Shown: positions 1 through 8,744, counted from the stretch's first letter. The stretch: 34,755 bases of DNA from CALEUX01 sp037439945 (GCA_037439945.1 JBBIVA010000020.1:1-34755), one strand, 5' to 3'. Notes: a model not told the origin generated them from the letters alone. Translations and numbers: made by a program.

Positions 1-38
1 GAAAATGGTATTTTGCTTGTTAAAAAAACAGGGGTTTT

Positions 39-167
39 TCACGTTTGACTATTTACATTAAAAATAACCACCTCAGTGGTTTTTTCTTTCTTTTCTTTAC
101 TTTCCATTGAATTTATGGGTAAGGCAAACAAGGAAATAATAAAAATTGATATTAACTGTTTCATCAT
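39..167 (-). pseudogene. Short secreted ORF, possibly a truncated heavy-metal-associated (HMA) domain protein
   Basis: Reading the minus strand from ATG at 167 gives 42 codons before TGA at 39-41. The first 20 residues are a convincing signal peptide (MMKQLISIFIISLFALPINS), followed by a Lys/Glu-rich linker and TTEVVIFNVN. Secreted HMA-domain proteins of Bacteroidota have the same layout, with a Lys-rich linker, a VxFxV strand, then CxxC and a KNIxFE stretch. If the TGA is read through, the frame continues to KIPF at the spacing expected for that later stretch, but the CxxC is missing. Such proteins are often found near TonB receptors like the one upstream. I infer a decayed HMA gene, but it could equally be an unrelated small exported peptide. 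The window edge prevents checking the rest. Confidence 0.33.
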
Positions 168-245
168 AATAAAATTGATTTTTGAAAGTATGATGGAACT
201 CGCATGTTGATAATTTTATTATTGTGGTGTTTGCGTTTTTTTAAA

Positions 246-413
246 CATGCTCGTTTCATACGTATATAATTTTTATATAAGGCCTGATAGCCTGTACCGA
301 TGCATCGGGCAACTCACATGATGAATTTTGGCTTTGTCTATCTTCGGTTCATCCGTGTTTCCCGAAAAATCGGTACAAGTTGCGTTAAACGGATCATGCC
401 CGTTTCATAGGTA
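246..413. repeat. Imperfect palindromic intergenic repeat flanked by short direct repeats
   Basis: This fills most of the 315-base gap between the short ORF and the receptor gene. Bases 293-309 (TGTACCGATGCATCGGG) pair with 361-377 (CCCGAAAAATCGGTACA), 14 of 17 positions, and the inner parts 315-325 and 348-358 (GATGAA/TTCATC, CAC/GTG) continue the stem. CCGATGCATCGG (297-308) is itself a perfect palindrome. A 19-base direct repeat, CATGCTCGTTTCATACGTA at 246-264 and CATGCCCGTTTCATAGGTA at 395-413 (17 of 19), brackets it. The structure suggests a REP- or MITE-like element. I found no second copy in the window and no coding capacity. Confidence 0.5.
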
Positions 414-482
414 AATAAATTAAAATTAATATTTGGTTGAATTTCCCATTATCAGGTAAAATCAGCACATTATAAATTGTTT

Positions 483-2723
483 TTATTTGTCTTTTCTGTC
501 AATGCTAAACCTAAAGCCAAAATAGAATTTCCTGCCCATTAAAGGTCCCCAAACCAGGGAACTGTCAAAATAATCGCCAAAGGGATTGGACGGATCAATT
601 ACCGGATGGCTTTGAGTGAAATTTCCTATATTTTCTACACCAGCATAAACATTCCATGATTTAAAAAATTTTGTTATCTGGCCAATATGAACCAGGTAAC
701 TGTCGAACCTTTCTGGTCTTTGATAAACCGAAGGGTTTGACGATGTTGAGGGGATACGCCCCGGCCCGTTTAGCTGGGTTGTAAAATCAAATTGCCATTT
801 GTTTAACGGGGTTGAGTAGGATAAATTCAACATACCCTTATACCTGCTTTGCAAAAGTTTACGTTGAAGTATGCCATTGGTGGTTGTTTTAACATCGTTT
901 AAACGCCAGGCGGCCACTACATCCATTCCCCTGAATATTTCCATTGATGACTCAATTTGTAAAACATTTGAGAATGATTTTCCATCCAGGTTATAGAATA
1001 AAGCGCTCCGGGTATCACTATCCAAATCAAAAATCAGTTGGTTTTGAAATGATGTATGATAATATTCAATATTTAGGGTTACTTCCCTAGTGCCCAAATG
1101 AAAGTATTGGGTAACATTTAATCCATAATTCCAGCCCTCTTCCTGCTTTATATCATCAGCAACATTTATTAACCTGGATGTAGCAAGAATGGGATTATAT
1201 TCAGCCAAAACATTTGGCGTTCTGTAACCTTTTCCAGCTGAGGCCCTAACAGAAGTGTGGTCACTTAAATTATATTTCATATGTAATCGGGGAGTTAAAA
1301 AAGCCCCGTATATATTATGAAAATCAGCTCTTATACCCGATATTAAGGTAAATTTTGTACCAAAATCATAAGTGTATTGAAACCATACTCCCGGAACAAA
1401 TTCCTGGCGGCTGCCGTTAGGGGCAATAACTCTGTCTCCAGAAATTTTTTCATCCAGATTATCAAATAAATATGAAACCCCCGTTGTGTATTTATGTTTT
1501 AGGGGATCCCCAAAATGGGACATAAAAATCAGGTTTCCCGTAAAGTAGTTTTGTTGCGCGTCATAAAGTCTTCTGCCATAAACAGATTTCTGGTCTTGAA
1601 AAGTATAATTTGTAACAATGGCAATACTTTTATTATTATCATCAGAAAAAATGTAGCCTGTTTTAAAAAAGGCTTCCAAATTTTTCGAATCAATTGCAAT
1701 ACCATATACCTGCTGGTTAAAGGGAGATATGTCCCTGTTAAAATTCATTTGTCCCCCTGTTCTTTCTTCTTCAAGCACTTTAATACCAAACTGGGTTATC
1801 CAGTTATCATTTGGTTTAAATTCCCAACGGCTTAAAATGCTGTGCCTTACAGTAAGAGGTTCATCAAGGAAACCATCTCCATTATGATCATTCTTTCTTG
1901 AATCTGAAGATGAATGAGCAAGTAAGGCACTATTCCATTTTTTGCCGATGGGGAAACCTGTATTCGCGTTAGCTTCAAATCTTCCACTGGAACTGGCAAA
2001 TCCATTCAGAAATAACCTTTCAGATGTAGAAGGTTTTTTAAACTGCAAGTTAATCTGACCCGTAAGTGATTCATAACCATTGGCTACAGATGATGCCCCT
2101 TTTGATATCTGAATTGACTCCATCCAGGGTCCGGGTACAAAATCAAGACTATACGCCGATGCTAATCCACGGCTATTTGCTTTGTTCTCAGTCAACATTT
2201 GAACATAAGTGCCTGATAAACCCAAAAGTTGTATTTGTTTTGCCCCGGTTGCTGCATCTGTATATGAAACATCAACTGACGCATTTGTTTCAAAACTTTC
2301 GGCCAGGCTACAACAGGCAGCTTTACATAGCTCTGCTGATGTAATTGTTACAGTGGTAATTGGGTTAGTTCTTGAAAGATGTGTCCCTGATTTACGGGAA
2401 ACTACAGCCACTTCAGCCAACTGCCTGTTGCGTGACAATAAAATCTCAATGTTTAAATTGGTATCATTAACATTAATTGTATCAGGCTGATAACCTACAA
2501 AACTGACAATTAGTTGATTTACTCCATTAAAAGGCAGAATTTCAAATAGTCCCGATGAATTAGTTGTAGTTCCGGTTGTTGTTCCCAACCAATATACATT
2601 TGCCCCTGCAATTGCTTCTTTTTTGTTTTCAAGTAATTCGTAAACAGTTCCTGAATATTTTATTTGTGAGAAAAGGATTGGGCAAAACATTACTAACCCA
2701 ATAATAATTATGCTGGTTTTCAT
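483..2723 (-). CDS. TonB-dependent outer-membrane receptor with carboxypeptidase-like N-terminal domain
   Basis: A 746-residue outer-membrane receptor that would import a ligand using TonB energy. Residues 1-19 are a signal peptide. About 22-97 form a carboxypeptidase-regulatory-like (Ig-fold) domain with the typical GANVYW and SFVGYQPD strands. About 115-230 is the plug, ending in SKGASSVANGYESLTGQINL, and the rest is a 22-strand barrel ending in FYFGFRFSI. The plug carries an unusual Cys cluster, C133, C137 and C138 (LCKAACCSLAESFE), which I associate with the metal-related subgroup of these receptors. The gene lies 58 bases downstream of an HYC_CC_PP gene, so the two are probably co-transcribed. 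Substrate is unproven; copper or another heavy metal is an inference from the neighbours. Confidence 0.9.
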   Translation of the reverse strand: MKTSIIIIGLVMFCPILFSQIKYSGTVYELLENKKEAIAGANVYWLGTTTGTTTNSSGLFEILPFNGVNQLIVSFVGYQPDTINVNDTNLNIEILLSRNRQLAEVAVVSRKSGTHLSRTNPITTVTITSAELCKAACCSLAESFETNASVDVSYTDAATGAKQIQLLGLSGTYVQMLTENKANSRGLASAYSLDFVPGPWMESIQISKGASSVANGYESLTGQINLQFKKPSTSERLFLNGFASSSGRFEANANTGFPIGKKWNSALLAHSSSDSRKNDHNGDGFLDEPLTVRHSILSRWEFKPNDNWITQFGIKVLEEERTGGQMNFNRDISPFNQQVYGIAIDSKNLEAFFKTGYIFSDDNNKSIAIVTNYTFQDQKSVYGRRLYDAQQNYFTGNLIFMSHFGDPLKHKYTTGVSYLFDNLDEKISGDRVIAPNGSRQEFVPGVWFQYTYDFGTKFTLISGIRADFHNIYGAFLTPRLHMKYNLSDHTSVRASAGKGYRTPNVLAEYNPILATSRLINVADDIKQEEGWNYGLNVTQYFHLGTREVTLNIEYYHTSFQNQLIFDLDSDTRSALFYNLDGKSFSNVLQIESSMEIFRGMDVVAAWRLNDVKTTTNGILQRKLLQSRYKGMLNLSYSTPLNKWQFDFTTQLNGPGRIPSTSSNPSVYQRPERFDSYLVHIGQITKFFKSWNVYAGVENIGNFTQSHPVIDPSNPFGDYFDSSLVWGPLMGRKFYFGFRFSIDRKDK

Positions 2724-2781
2724 TAATCAGATTATAAAAATTAAACATATAAATCCCGTTGTTTTATGGAGTCTTATAGTT

Positions 2782-3264
2782 TCATAATCTGAAAACACAG
2801 TTAAGAATGTGTATTTGGTAATTATATTTGGGGGTGACTGGCTCATAACAAACTACAATATTTTTTACGCAGTTAATAGCCAGCGTTTTACCCGTTGTTG
2901 AAAAATCAGGGTTAAGAAAATGAATTGTTAGCAGGGTCTTTTCTTCTGTCCGTGATGAAGGTTTCTTTACAACCTGCAGATCAAGTTTAATAAATTCTGC
3001 CTGACAATTATGTGAGCGGTCCTCATCAGAATTATCACTGCAGGCACACGACCCATTTACTTCATTACTGCATAAATCTGCAGGGTCGTTATCGCACATG
3101 CATGGTTCTTCTTCATGATTATGCGGTAATATGCTGATGTGGGTGTGGGTTTTTAAATTTTCTCCCCCACCACAATAGTGATGAATGAGAGCAAATCCAT
3201 TTGTCACCGGTAAAAAAATTACCAGTAATAACAATGAAACCACTTTATTTATCTTAGCTACCAT
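2782..3264 (-). CDS. HYC_CC_PP family exported Cys/His-rich protein
   Basis: This 160-residue protein has a signal peptide (about 1-25) followed by the defining HYC motif at 29-31 (LIHHYCGGG). A Cys/His-rich middle follows with a His-rich HNHEEEPCMC stretch, C55/C57, C65, C73/C75 and C87, and the C-terminal half is less patterned (a PVTPKYN segment near the end). The family is named for its motifs and has no proven biochemistry. The density of Cys, His and acidic residues suggests periplasmic metal binding. It sits directly upstream of the TonB receptor, the usual arrangement for this family. A perfect -7 box lies only 5 bases before the start codon (see the promoter entry), so the mRNA may be nearly leaderless. 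Confidence 0.8.
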   Translation of the reverse strand: MVAKINKVVSLLLLVIFLPVTNGFALIHHYCGGGENLKTHTHISILPHNHEEEPCMCDNDPADLCSNEVNGSCACSDNSDEDRSHNCQAEFIKLDLQVVKKPSSRTEEKTLLTIHFLNPDFSTTGKTLAINCVKNIVVCYEPVTPKYNYQIHILNCVFRL

Positions 3265-3268
3265 AATA

Positions 3269-3276
3269 CAAAAGTA
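3269..3276 (-). promoter_or_regulatory. Bacteroidota -7 box (TACTTTTG) abutting the HYC_CC_PP start
   Basis: The minus strand reads TACTTTTG, an exact match to TAnnTTTG, followed by TATT and the start codon. No TTG/TTTG stands at the usual distance upstream. Transcription from it would begin within a few bases of the ATG. Confidence 0.45.
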
Positions 3277-3340
3277 GACAAAATATTTGATTCTGACTAC
3301 ATCTTAATTAAATAAAGAAATTAAGGCCGGAATTGCCGAA

Positions 3341-3378
3341 ATAAAAAATTGTAAAAAGCGGATTTTTTTTAATCCGCC
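3341..3378 (-). terminator. Hairpin terminator after the small acidic protein gene
   Basis: The minus strand has GGCGGATT (3378-3371) and AATCCGCT (3364-3357) around an A-rich loop, then CTTTTTAC and further T-rich sequence. This is a typical intrinsic terminator about 30 bases past the stop at 3408. Confidence 0.65.
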
Positions 3379-3407
3379 ATATAATTTAAAAAGTAAACAT
3401 AACAAGA

Positions 3408-3641
3408 TCAATATCGATCCTCATCTTCATCAAGGTCTTCATCAAAGGCTTCATCAGTTTCATCCTGATAGTCATCATCTTCGCCGTACATGTTATAAGT
3501 TTCAAAATCATCCGTTTCGTCATAAATGGATGGTTTTTTAGACCTTTTTTCTTTGGCTAGCTTTACCCCTGGTCTAATTGGCCCATCATCCTGTGAAGCC
3601 AAATTACCCGTGTTTTTCTTGGGCAGCTTTTTTGATTTCAT
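3408..3641 (-). CDS. Small protein with basic N-terminus and highly acidic C-terminal tail
   Basis: I do not recognise this 77-residue protein. Residues 1-36 are Lys-rich (KSKKLPKK, KEKRSKKP), while residues 40-77 are almost all Asp and Glu with Tyr, ending DEDLDEDEDRY. There is no signal peptide or membrane segment, so it should be cytoplasmic and mostly disordered. The charge layout would suit binding a basic partner such as a ribosomal or nucleoid protein, which is inference only. The start is supported by AAGGAGGAACAGAATAATG, a strong Shine-Dalgarno site that is rare in this phylum and suggests high translation. A terminator follows, so the gene is probably a single unit. Confidence 0.65.
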   Translation of the reverse strand: MKSKKLPKKNTGNLASQDDGPIRPGVKLAKEKRSKKPSIYDETDDFETYNMYGEDDDYQDETDEAFDEDLDEDEDRY

Positions 3642-3848
3642 TATTCTGTTCCTCCTTTTTAAAAAATAAATTAATCTATTATGGGCGTGAAAAATACAAA
3701 ATTTTGTTTTTTATAAAAAGATGGTTTCTAATTTTTTTACATTTTTTTAAAAAACAAGTTTCATTAATATTTGGTTTATTATTTTACTTTAAGTTTTAAG
3801 ATTTAGTTAATTAGCCTTATACGTAATAATGCAAAACTTATTAACCAA

Positions 3849-5249
3849 TTACTTCAATTTTCGAACATTTAACTGACCTGAACTAAAGCTGATTATTAGT
3901 ACATTTTCATCTTTGTCTATAAACCCTTCAAGAGACCTGGCATCATATAATTCACCATCAATCAGTACCTTTCCCGAAGGTCTTAATACAGTGTGGGAAT
4001 AACCTGTTTTTCCAATTGTGGTTTTATATTGCATGTCTACGCTAATGTACCCATCTTCAACCTGTTGGCTTGTATTCAGGGTTATTTTTGAGAATGGCCC
4101 GTGAGTTTTGGTTATTAATTTTTGGCTAAGGTAAATACTGAGAATAAGACCACCAAAAATACCACTTACAACAGTTAATAAAGCTGTTAGGAAGGCTGAA
4201 CCGTCAACGTTGGTAAAATCAAATATAACATTATCAATTAAACTTAATGTTAATCCTGTAACTGCAAGGATAATTCCGCTAATTCCAGCTAACCCAAATC
4301 CAGGCAATACAAATATTTCTACACCAATTAAAATAATTCCAATCACAAAAATTATAATCTCCCAATTAGCTGCAAGCCCATCAATATAAAGGGGTGCAAA
4401 ATATAGGACAGCAGCTAATACTGAAGCTGCCAGGGGAAAACCAATTCCGGGGGATTGCATTTCAAAGTAAATACCCCCAAGTATCATTAAAATCAATAAT
4501 CCTCTAAGAATTGGGCTGGTGAGAAATCCTTTTAATGAATCGTAAAATGATGGTTCGAATGAAACAACTTTTGGGTTTTCAATTTCAAGTAGTTTAATTA
4601 CTTCATCCATGCTATTGGCAATACCATCACAAAAACCATTTTGTAACGCTTCCTGTGCTGTAAATGTTAAAACCTGCCCTGAGTCAACAACTCCGGGAAT
4701 TACAACTCGTCCATCAACCATTGCCTCCGCAATTTTAGGATCCCTCCTCCATTTCACAATTGTATCACCATTTACAATAACCGTGTCCTTGCCATGGGCT
4801 TCGGCAGTTGCCCTAATTGTAGACCGCATATACGACTGGAATTTATCAGGCATTTGTTCGCCTCTTTGGTTAACAACAGTAGCTGCCCCAATATTGGCCC
4901 CTGGGCGCATAAAAATTTTTTTACAGGCAATTGAGATTAACGCCCCGGCACTGGCAGCATTATTATCAATAAATACATGCACCGGAATTTGACTGTTTAA
5001 AATTTTGGTCCTAATAGAGTCTGCATAAATTACCATTCCGCCATATGTGTTTAAATGAATGATAATATTGGATGCATTCAATGAATTAGCTTCATCAAAT
5101 GCTCTTTGGGCATAAACCCATGATGTACTGTTTATTTCTGTCAGAAGGGGAATCCTGTAAACTGTATTTGAATTTGAATTTAAGTCATCAACAGTATTGG
5201 CAGAAATTAATACAATTAACAATAAAACCAGAAAGCTTAATTTTCGCAT
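3849..5249 (-). CDS. NfeD-type membrane-bound ClpP-class serine protease
   Basis: The 466 residues match the long NfeD family. An N-terminal signal or anchor segment (about 4-18) precedes a ClpP/crotonase-like protease domain (about 30-235). Within it lie NTYGGMV (67-73), the nucleophile S100 in NNAASAGALIS, and K136 in GEQMPDKFQ as the likely general base of a Ser-Lys dyad. Four or five transmembrane helices follow at about 245-380, then a soluble OB-fold NfeD domain (about 395-466, ending SSGQLNVRKLK). The family cleaves hydrophobic stomatin-type proteins and helps with membrane quality control. Its usual partner, a slipin/stomatin gene, is not adjacent. The gene is divergent from purB. Confidence 0.9.
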   Translation of the reverse strand: MRKLSFLVLLLIVLISANTVDDLNSNSNTVYRIPLLTEINSTSWVYAQRAFDEANSLNASNIIIHLNTYGGMVIYADSIRTKILNSQIPVHVFIDNNAASAGALISIACKKIFMRPGANIGAATVVNQRGEQMPDKFQSYMRSTIRATAEAHGKDTVIVNGDTIVKWRRDPKIAEAMVDGRVVIPGVVDSGQVLTFTAQEALQNGFCDGIANSMDEVIKLLEIENPKVVSFEPSFYDSLKGFLTSPILRGLLILMILGGIYFEMQSPGIGFPLAASVLAAVLYFAPLYIDGLAANWEIIIFVIGIILIGVEIFVLPGFGLAGISGIILAVTGLTLSLIDNVIFDFTNVDGSAFLTALLTVVSGIFGGLILSIYLSQKLITKTHGPFSKITLNTSQQVEDGYISVDMQYKTTIGKTGYSHTVLRPSGKVLIDGELYDARSLEGFIDKDENVLIISFSSGQLNVRKLK

Positions 5250-5275
5250 GTGAGCAAAATGAAATTAATAAATAT

Positions 5276-5283
5276 CAAAATTA
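5276..5283 (-). promoter_or_regulatory. Candidate -7 box for the nfeD-type gene
   Basis: The minus strand reads TAATTTTG, an exact TAnnTTTG, ending 26 bases before the ATG. A TTG occurs 23 bases upstream of it, slightly farther than the common spacing. Confidence 0.45.
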
Positions 5284-5380
5284 ACGATTTTAAATTTTTT
5301 TCAGTTCAATCTAAAGAATAAAAATTAAGTTGGAAAGGTAGCTAAAATGCGGTAAACACATAAAGATTTCTAATTTTTAG

Positions 5381-5388
5381 TACCTTTG
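5381..5388 (+). promoter_or_regulatory. Candidate -7 box for purB
   Basis: TACCTTTG matches TAnnTTTG and ends 20 bases before the purB ATG. I see no good -33 box. With the box at 5276-5283 it forms a divergent promoter pair. Confidence 0.45.
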
Positions 5389-5408
5389 TGGAGTAAATTG
5401 ATAAGCTC

Positions 5409-6764
5409 ATGATTGAAATACAGCCACTTACAGCTATTTCACCAATTGATGGCCGGTACCGCAATAAAGTTGAGGGATTGGCTCTTTACTTTTCCGAATA
5501 TGCCCTTATTCGCTATAGGGTAATGGTTGAAATAGAATATTTTATTGCCTTATGTCAATTACCACTGGATCAATTAAGAAATGTTGATCCTAAATTATTT
5601 GATGATTTACGTAAAATTTATATTGAATTCAGGCTTGAAGATGCTGAGAGGATCAAGGCTATAGAACTAACAACAAATCATGATGTTAAGGCTGTTGAGT
5701 ATTTTATAAAGGAGCAGTTTTGTAAATACGGTCTTGAAAATGAGAAGGAGTTTATACATTTCGGTTTAACCTCGCAGGATATTAATAATACTGCAATCCC
5801 TGCATCATTACGTGATGCGGTTAATGATATTTATTATCCGCTTCTTGAAGGATTAATAGGTCAATTAAACCGGTTATCAGAAGATTGGAAAGATGTGGCC
5901 ATGTTGGCAAAAACCCACGGGCAGCCAGCATCGCCAACCATGTTGGGAAAAGAATTAAAGGTTTTTGTGGAAAGGTTAAAATTACAACTTGCCTTACTTA
6001 AAAGTATCCCGTGTTCTGCAAAATTTGGTGGCGCAACAGGTAATTTCAATGCCCATTTTGTTGCATATCCTGATATTGATTGGGTTTCATTTGGAAATTC
6101 TTTTTTAAATAATGTTCTTAAGCTTGAACGTGAAAAGTTTACAACACAAATAAGTAATTATGATAATCTTGCAGCCTCTTTTGATAATTTTAAGCGGATT
6201 AATACCATTTTAATTGATTTATCGAGAGATTTCTGGACCTATATCATGATGGAGTATTTTAAGCAGGGCATTAAAAAGGGTGAGATAGGGTCAAGTGCAA
6301 TGCCACACAAAGTAAATCCAATTGATTTTGAAAATGCCGAAGGAAATCTGGGATTTGCAAATGCCATTTTTGAACATCTGGCCGCAAAACTCCCTGTTTC
6401 AAGGCTGCAACGTGATTTAACTGATAGTACTGTATTAAGAAATATTGGTGTTCCTTTAGCTCATTCTGTAATGGCAATTAAATCAATAAAAAACGGTTTA
6501 AAAAAGCTTTTGATCAACCAAAAAGCCATTTCAGATGATTTAGAAAGTAATTGGGCGGTAGTTGCCGAAGGGATTCAAACAATTCTCAGACGTGAGGGTT
6601 ATCCAAATCCTTATGAGGCCCTAAAAGACCTTACACGGACCAACTCAGAAATTACCGCCAAATCAATTCAGAAATTTATTGATGGTTTAAATGTACCTGA
6701 AAACATTAAGGAAGAACTTAGGTTGATTACCCCCTTTTCCTATACAGGGATGAAATTATTTTAG
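5409..6764 (+). CDS. purB: Adenylosuccinate lyase
   Basis: This enzyme of purine synthesis splits SAICAR into AICAR and fumarate, and adenylosuccinate into AMP and fumarate, in the cytoplasm. The 451 residues are near the length of the E. coli-type enzyme, and the N-terminus LTAISPIDGRYRNKV is typical of that branch. Visible active-site motifs are H91 (TTNHDVKAVE), TSQD at 121-124, the general acid H170 in KTHGQPASPT, and the flexible-loop fumarase/lyase signature SSAMPHKVNP at 295-304 containing the catalytic Ser. Nothing is missing. The gene stands alone, about 100 bases before the ABC transporter start, and no other purine gene is in the window. Confidence 0.97.
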   Translation: MIEIQPLTAISPIDGRYRNKVEGLALYFSEYALIRYRVMVEIEYFIALCQLPLDQLRNVDPKLFDDLRKIYIEFRLEDAERIKAIELTTNHDVKAVEYFIKEQFCKYGLENEKEFIHFGLTSQDINNTAIPASLRDAVNDIYYPLLEGLIGQLNRLSEDWKDVAMLAKTHGQPASPTMLGKELKVFVERLKLQLALLKSIPCSAKFGGATGNFNAHFVAYPDIDWVSFGNSFLNNVLKLEREKFTTQISNYDNLAASFDNFKRINTILIDLSRDFWTYIMMEYFKQGIKKGEIGSSAMPHKVNPIDFENAEGNLGFANAIFEHLAAKLPVSRLQRDLTDSTVLRNIGVPLAHSVMAIKSIKNGLKKLLINQKAISDDLESNWAVVAEGIQTILRREGYPNPYEALKDLTRTNSEITAKSIQKFIDGLNVPENIKEELRLITPFSYTGMKLF

Positions 6765-6866
6765 AATTTGGTTAAAAAGCTTTGTCTTTTGGGTTTGTAA
6801 ACAGGTTTAAAGTGTTGATTATAAGTTGCATCAATCTGGTTGTTTGATTATTTATTTATATATTTT

Positions 6867-8690
6867 ATGAAGGATTTTTTTGCCATTGCTATTCGTTTTT
6901 TACCCCCCTACAAGAGATTACTTATTTTAAATTTCATTTTTAATCTTCTTTCTGCCCTGTTCGCCGTTTTTTCAGTGGCCCTAATGGTTCCTATGCTTGA
7001 AATTATTCTTATGCAGGACAGTGAAGTTTTTGAATTGATGGTTTGGAGTTTTGAATTCTCCACCATCAAAAACAATTTATATTATTATATAACATTACTC
7101 AAACTTAATTATGGGCCAGGCTGGTCATTATTATTCGTTGGGTTTTTTCTTATTATTGGAACTTTGTTTAAAGTAGGCTCTGCATATATTGCTACCTATA
7201 CAAGCGTTGGTATCAGAAATGGCGTGGTTAGGGATTTAAGGCACCAGATATATAATAAGATATTGAGTTTACCTATAGGTTTCTTTAGCGATGAAAGAAA
7301 GGGAGATATCATAGCAAGGTCAACAGGTGATGTACAGGAGGTTGAACATTCAATAATGTCATCACTTGATATGTTCCTTAAAAATCCCATTCTTATTGTT
7401 GTGTTCCTTACAACTATGGTTGTTTTTAGCTTTAAACTTACAATTTTTGTATTGGTAATTCTTCCTATTGCAGCTTATATTGTTGGAAAAGTTGGTAAAA
7501 GTCTGAAAAAACGTTCGCGTAAAGGACAGGATAAAATGGGTGATATTCTTGGAGTTTTGGAAGAAACCCTTTCAGGTTTAAGAATAGTTAAGGCCTTTAA
7601 TGCCGAGAAAAGAATGCAGAAAAAATTTGATGGTGAAATTGATTTATATAAAGGTATAATGAACAAATTGATGCGCAGACGTGATCTGGCGCATCCACTA
7701 AGTGAGTTTTTAGGAACTATTGTAATTGTTTTGGTGGTATGGTTTGGAGGTACCCTTATTTTAAATGATAGTGATGGCCTAAAACCGGCCGCATTTTTAG
7801 GATATATTGGAGTTTTTTATCAAATAATTAATCCGGCCAAAGCTTTTAGCCAGGCTTTTTACAGCATTCAGAAGGGACTTGCTGCGTATGAAAGAATTGA
7901 GGTTATATTAAATGCAGAAGTTAATATTAAGGAAGCTGAAGATGCGCTGGAAATTAAGAAAATGGAACAGGGTATTGAGTATAAAAATGTGGCATTTTCA
8001 TATGGTGAAAGGCAGGTTTTAAAAAATGTAAGTATAACCATACCCAAAGGAAAAACTATCGCATTGGTAGGCCAGTCAGGAAGTGGTAAAACTACTTTTG
8101 CTGATTTACTCCCAAGATTATATGATATTAACGAGGGTAATATACTCATAGATGGGATTGATATCAGGAAATTAAAAATTCATGACCTTCGTGGTTTAAT
8201 GGGCAATGTAAACCAGGAAGCAATTTTATTCAATGACACCATATATAATAATATTGCTTTTGGGGTTGATGATACAACATTGGAGGATGTAATAGCTGCT
8301 GCAAAAATAGCTAATGCTCACCGTTTTATTATGGAAACCGAAGATGGTTATGATTCGGTTATTGGAGACAGGGGAAGTAAATTATCGGGTGGTCAGCGAC
8401 AAAGGTTAAGTATTGCCCGGGCTATTTTAAAGAATCCACCGGTTTTAATTCTTGATGAGGCAACATCTGCCCTTGATACCGAGTCTGAAATGCTGGTTCA
8501 ACAAGCCCTGGAAAATCTTATGGTTAACCGTACATCGATAGTAATTGCGCACAGGTTGTCAACCGTAAGAAACGCTGATTTAATTTGTGTTTTTCATGAA
8601 GGTGAAATTGTTGAATCTGGTTCACACCAGCAATTAATTGACAAAGATGGTATTTACAAAAAATTACATGGTCTTCAAATGAGAGATTAG
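6867..8690 (+). CDS. ABC transporter, fused permease and ATPase (MsbA/type IV exporter-like)
   Basis: A 607-residue half-transporter acting as a dimer in the inner membrane. Six transmembrane helices fall within about 15-330. The nucleotide-binding domain (about 370-605) has Walker A GQSGSGKT (402-409), signature LSGGQ (506-510), Walker B LILDE (527-531) and the switch His H562 (IAHRLS). It resembles lipid A or lipid exporters of the MsbA class, but substrate cannot be read from sequence. A longer frame begins at a TTG at 6840; I chose the ATG at 6867 because MKDFFAIAIRFLPPYKRL is a natural exporter N-terminus. A secreted HEXXH protein follows after 54 bases in the same direction. Confidence 0.92.
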   Translation: MKDFFAIAIRFLPPYKRLLILNFIFNLLSALFAVFSVALMVPMLEIILMQDSEVFELMVWSFEFSTIKNNLYYYITLLKLNYGPGWSLLFVGFFLIIGTLFKVGSAYIATYTSVGIRNGVVRDLRHQIYNKILSLPIGFFSDERKGDIIARSTGDVQEVEHSIMSSLDMFLKNPILIVVFLTTMVVFSFKLTIFVLVILPIAAYIVGKVGKSLKKRSRKGQDKMGDILGVLEETLSGLRIVKAFNAEKRMQKKFDGEIDLYKGIMNKLMRRRDLAHPLSEFLGTIVIVLVVWFGGTLILNDSDGLKPAAFLGYIGVFYQIINPAKAFSQAFYSIQKGLAAYERIEVILNAEVNIKEAEDALEIKKMEQGIEYKNVAFSYGERQVLKNVSITIPKGKTIALVGQSGSGKTTFADLLPRLYDINEGNILIDGIDIRKLKIHDLRGLMGNVNQEAILFNDTIYNNIAFGVDDTTLEDVIAAAKIANAHRFIMETEDGYDSVIGDRGSKLSGGQRQRLSIARAILKNPPVLILDEATSALDTESEMLVQQALENLMVNRTSIVIAHRLSTVRNADLICVFHEGEIVESGSHQQLIDKDGIYKKLHGLQMRD

Positions 8691-8744
8691 TTACTTAGTT
8701 GTAACCAAAATGAATTACTGGCGTAAGCTAAACTAAAAAGCATT

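Noticed and set aside
1515..1835. 106-residue plus-strand ORF inside the TonB receptor gene
   Set aside because: It lies antisense within a clear receptor coding sequence and reads as low-complexity Ile/Phe/Lys-rich sequence with no motif.
4609..4992. 127-residue plus-strand ORF inside the NfeD-type gene
   Set aside because: It is antisense to the conserved ClpP-like catalytic region.
6840..6866. Upstream TTG start for the ABC transporter
   Set aside because: It adds nine residues not seen in exporters; ATG at 6867 gives the natural N-terminus.
8692..8707. GTTAC...GTAAC inverted repeat between the ABC transporter and the HEXXH gene
   Set aside because: Only five base pairs and no T-run; not distinguishable from chance.
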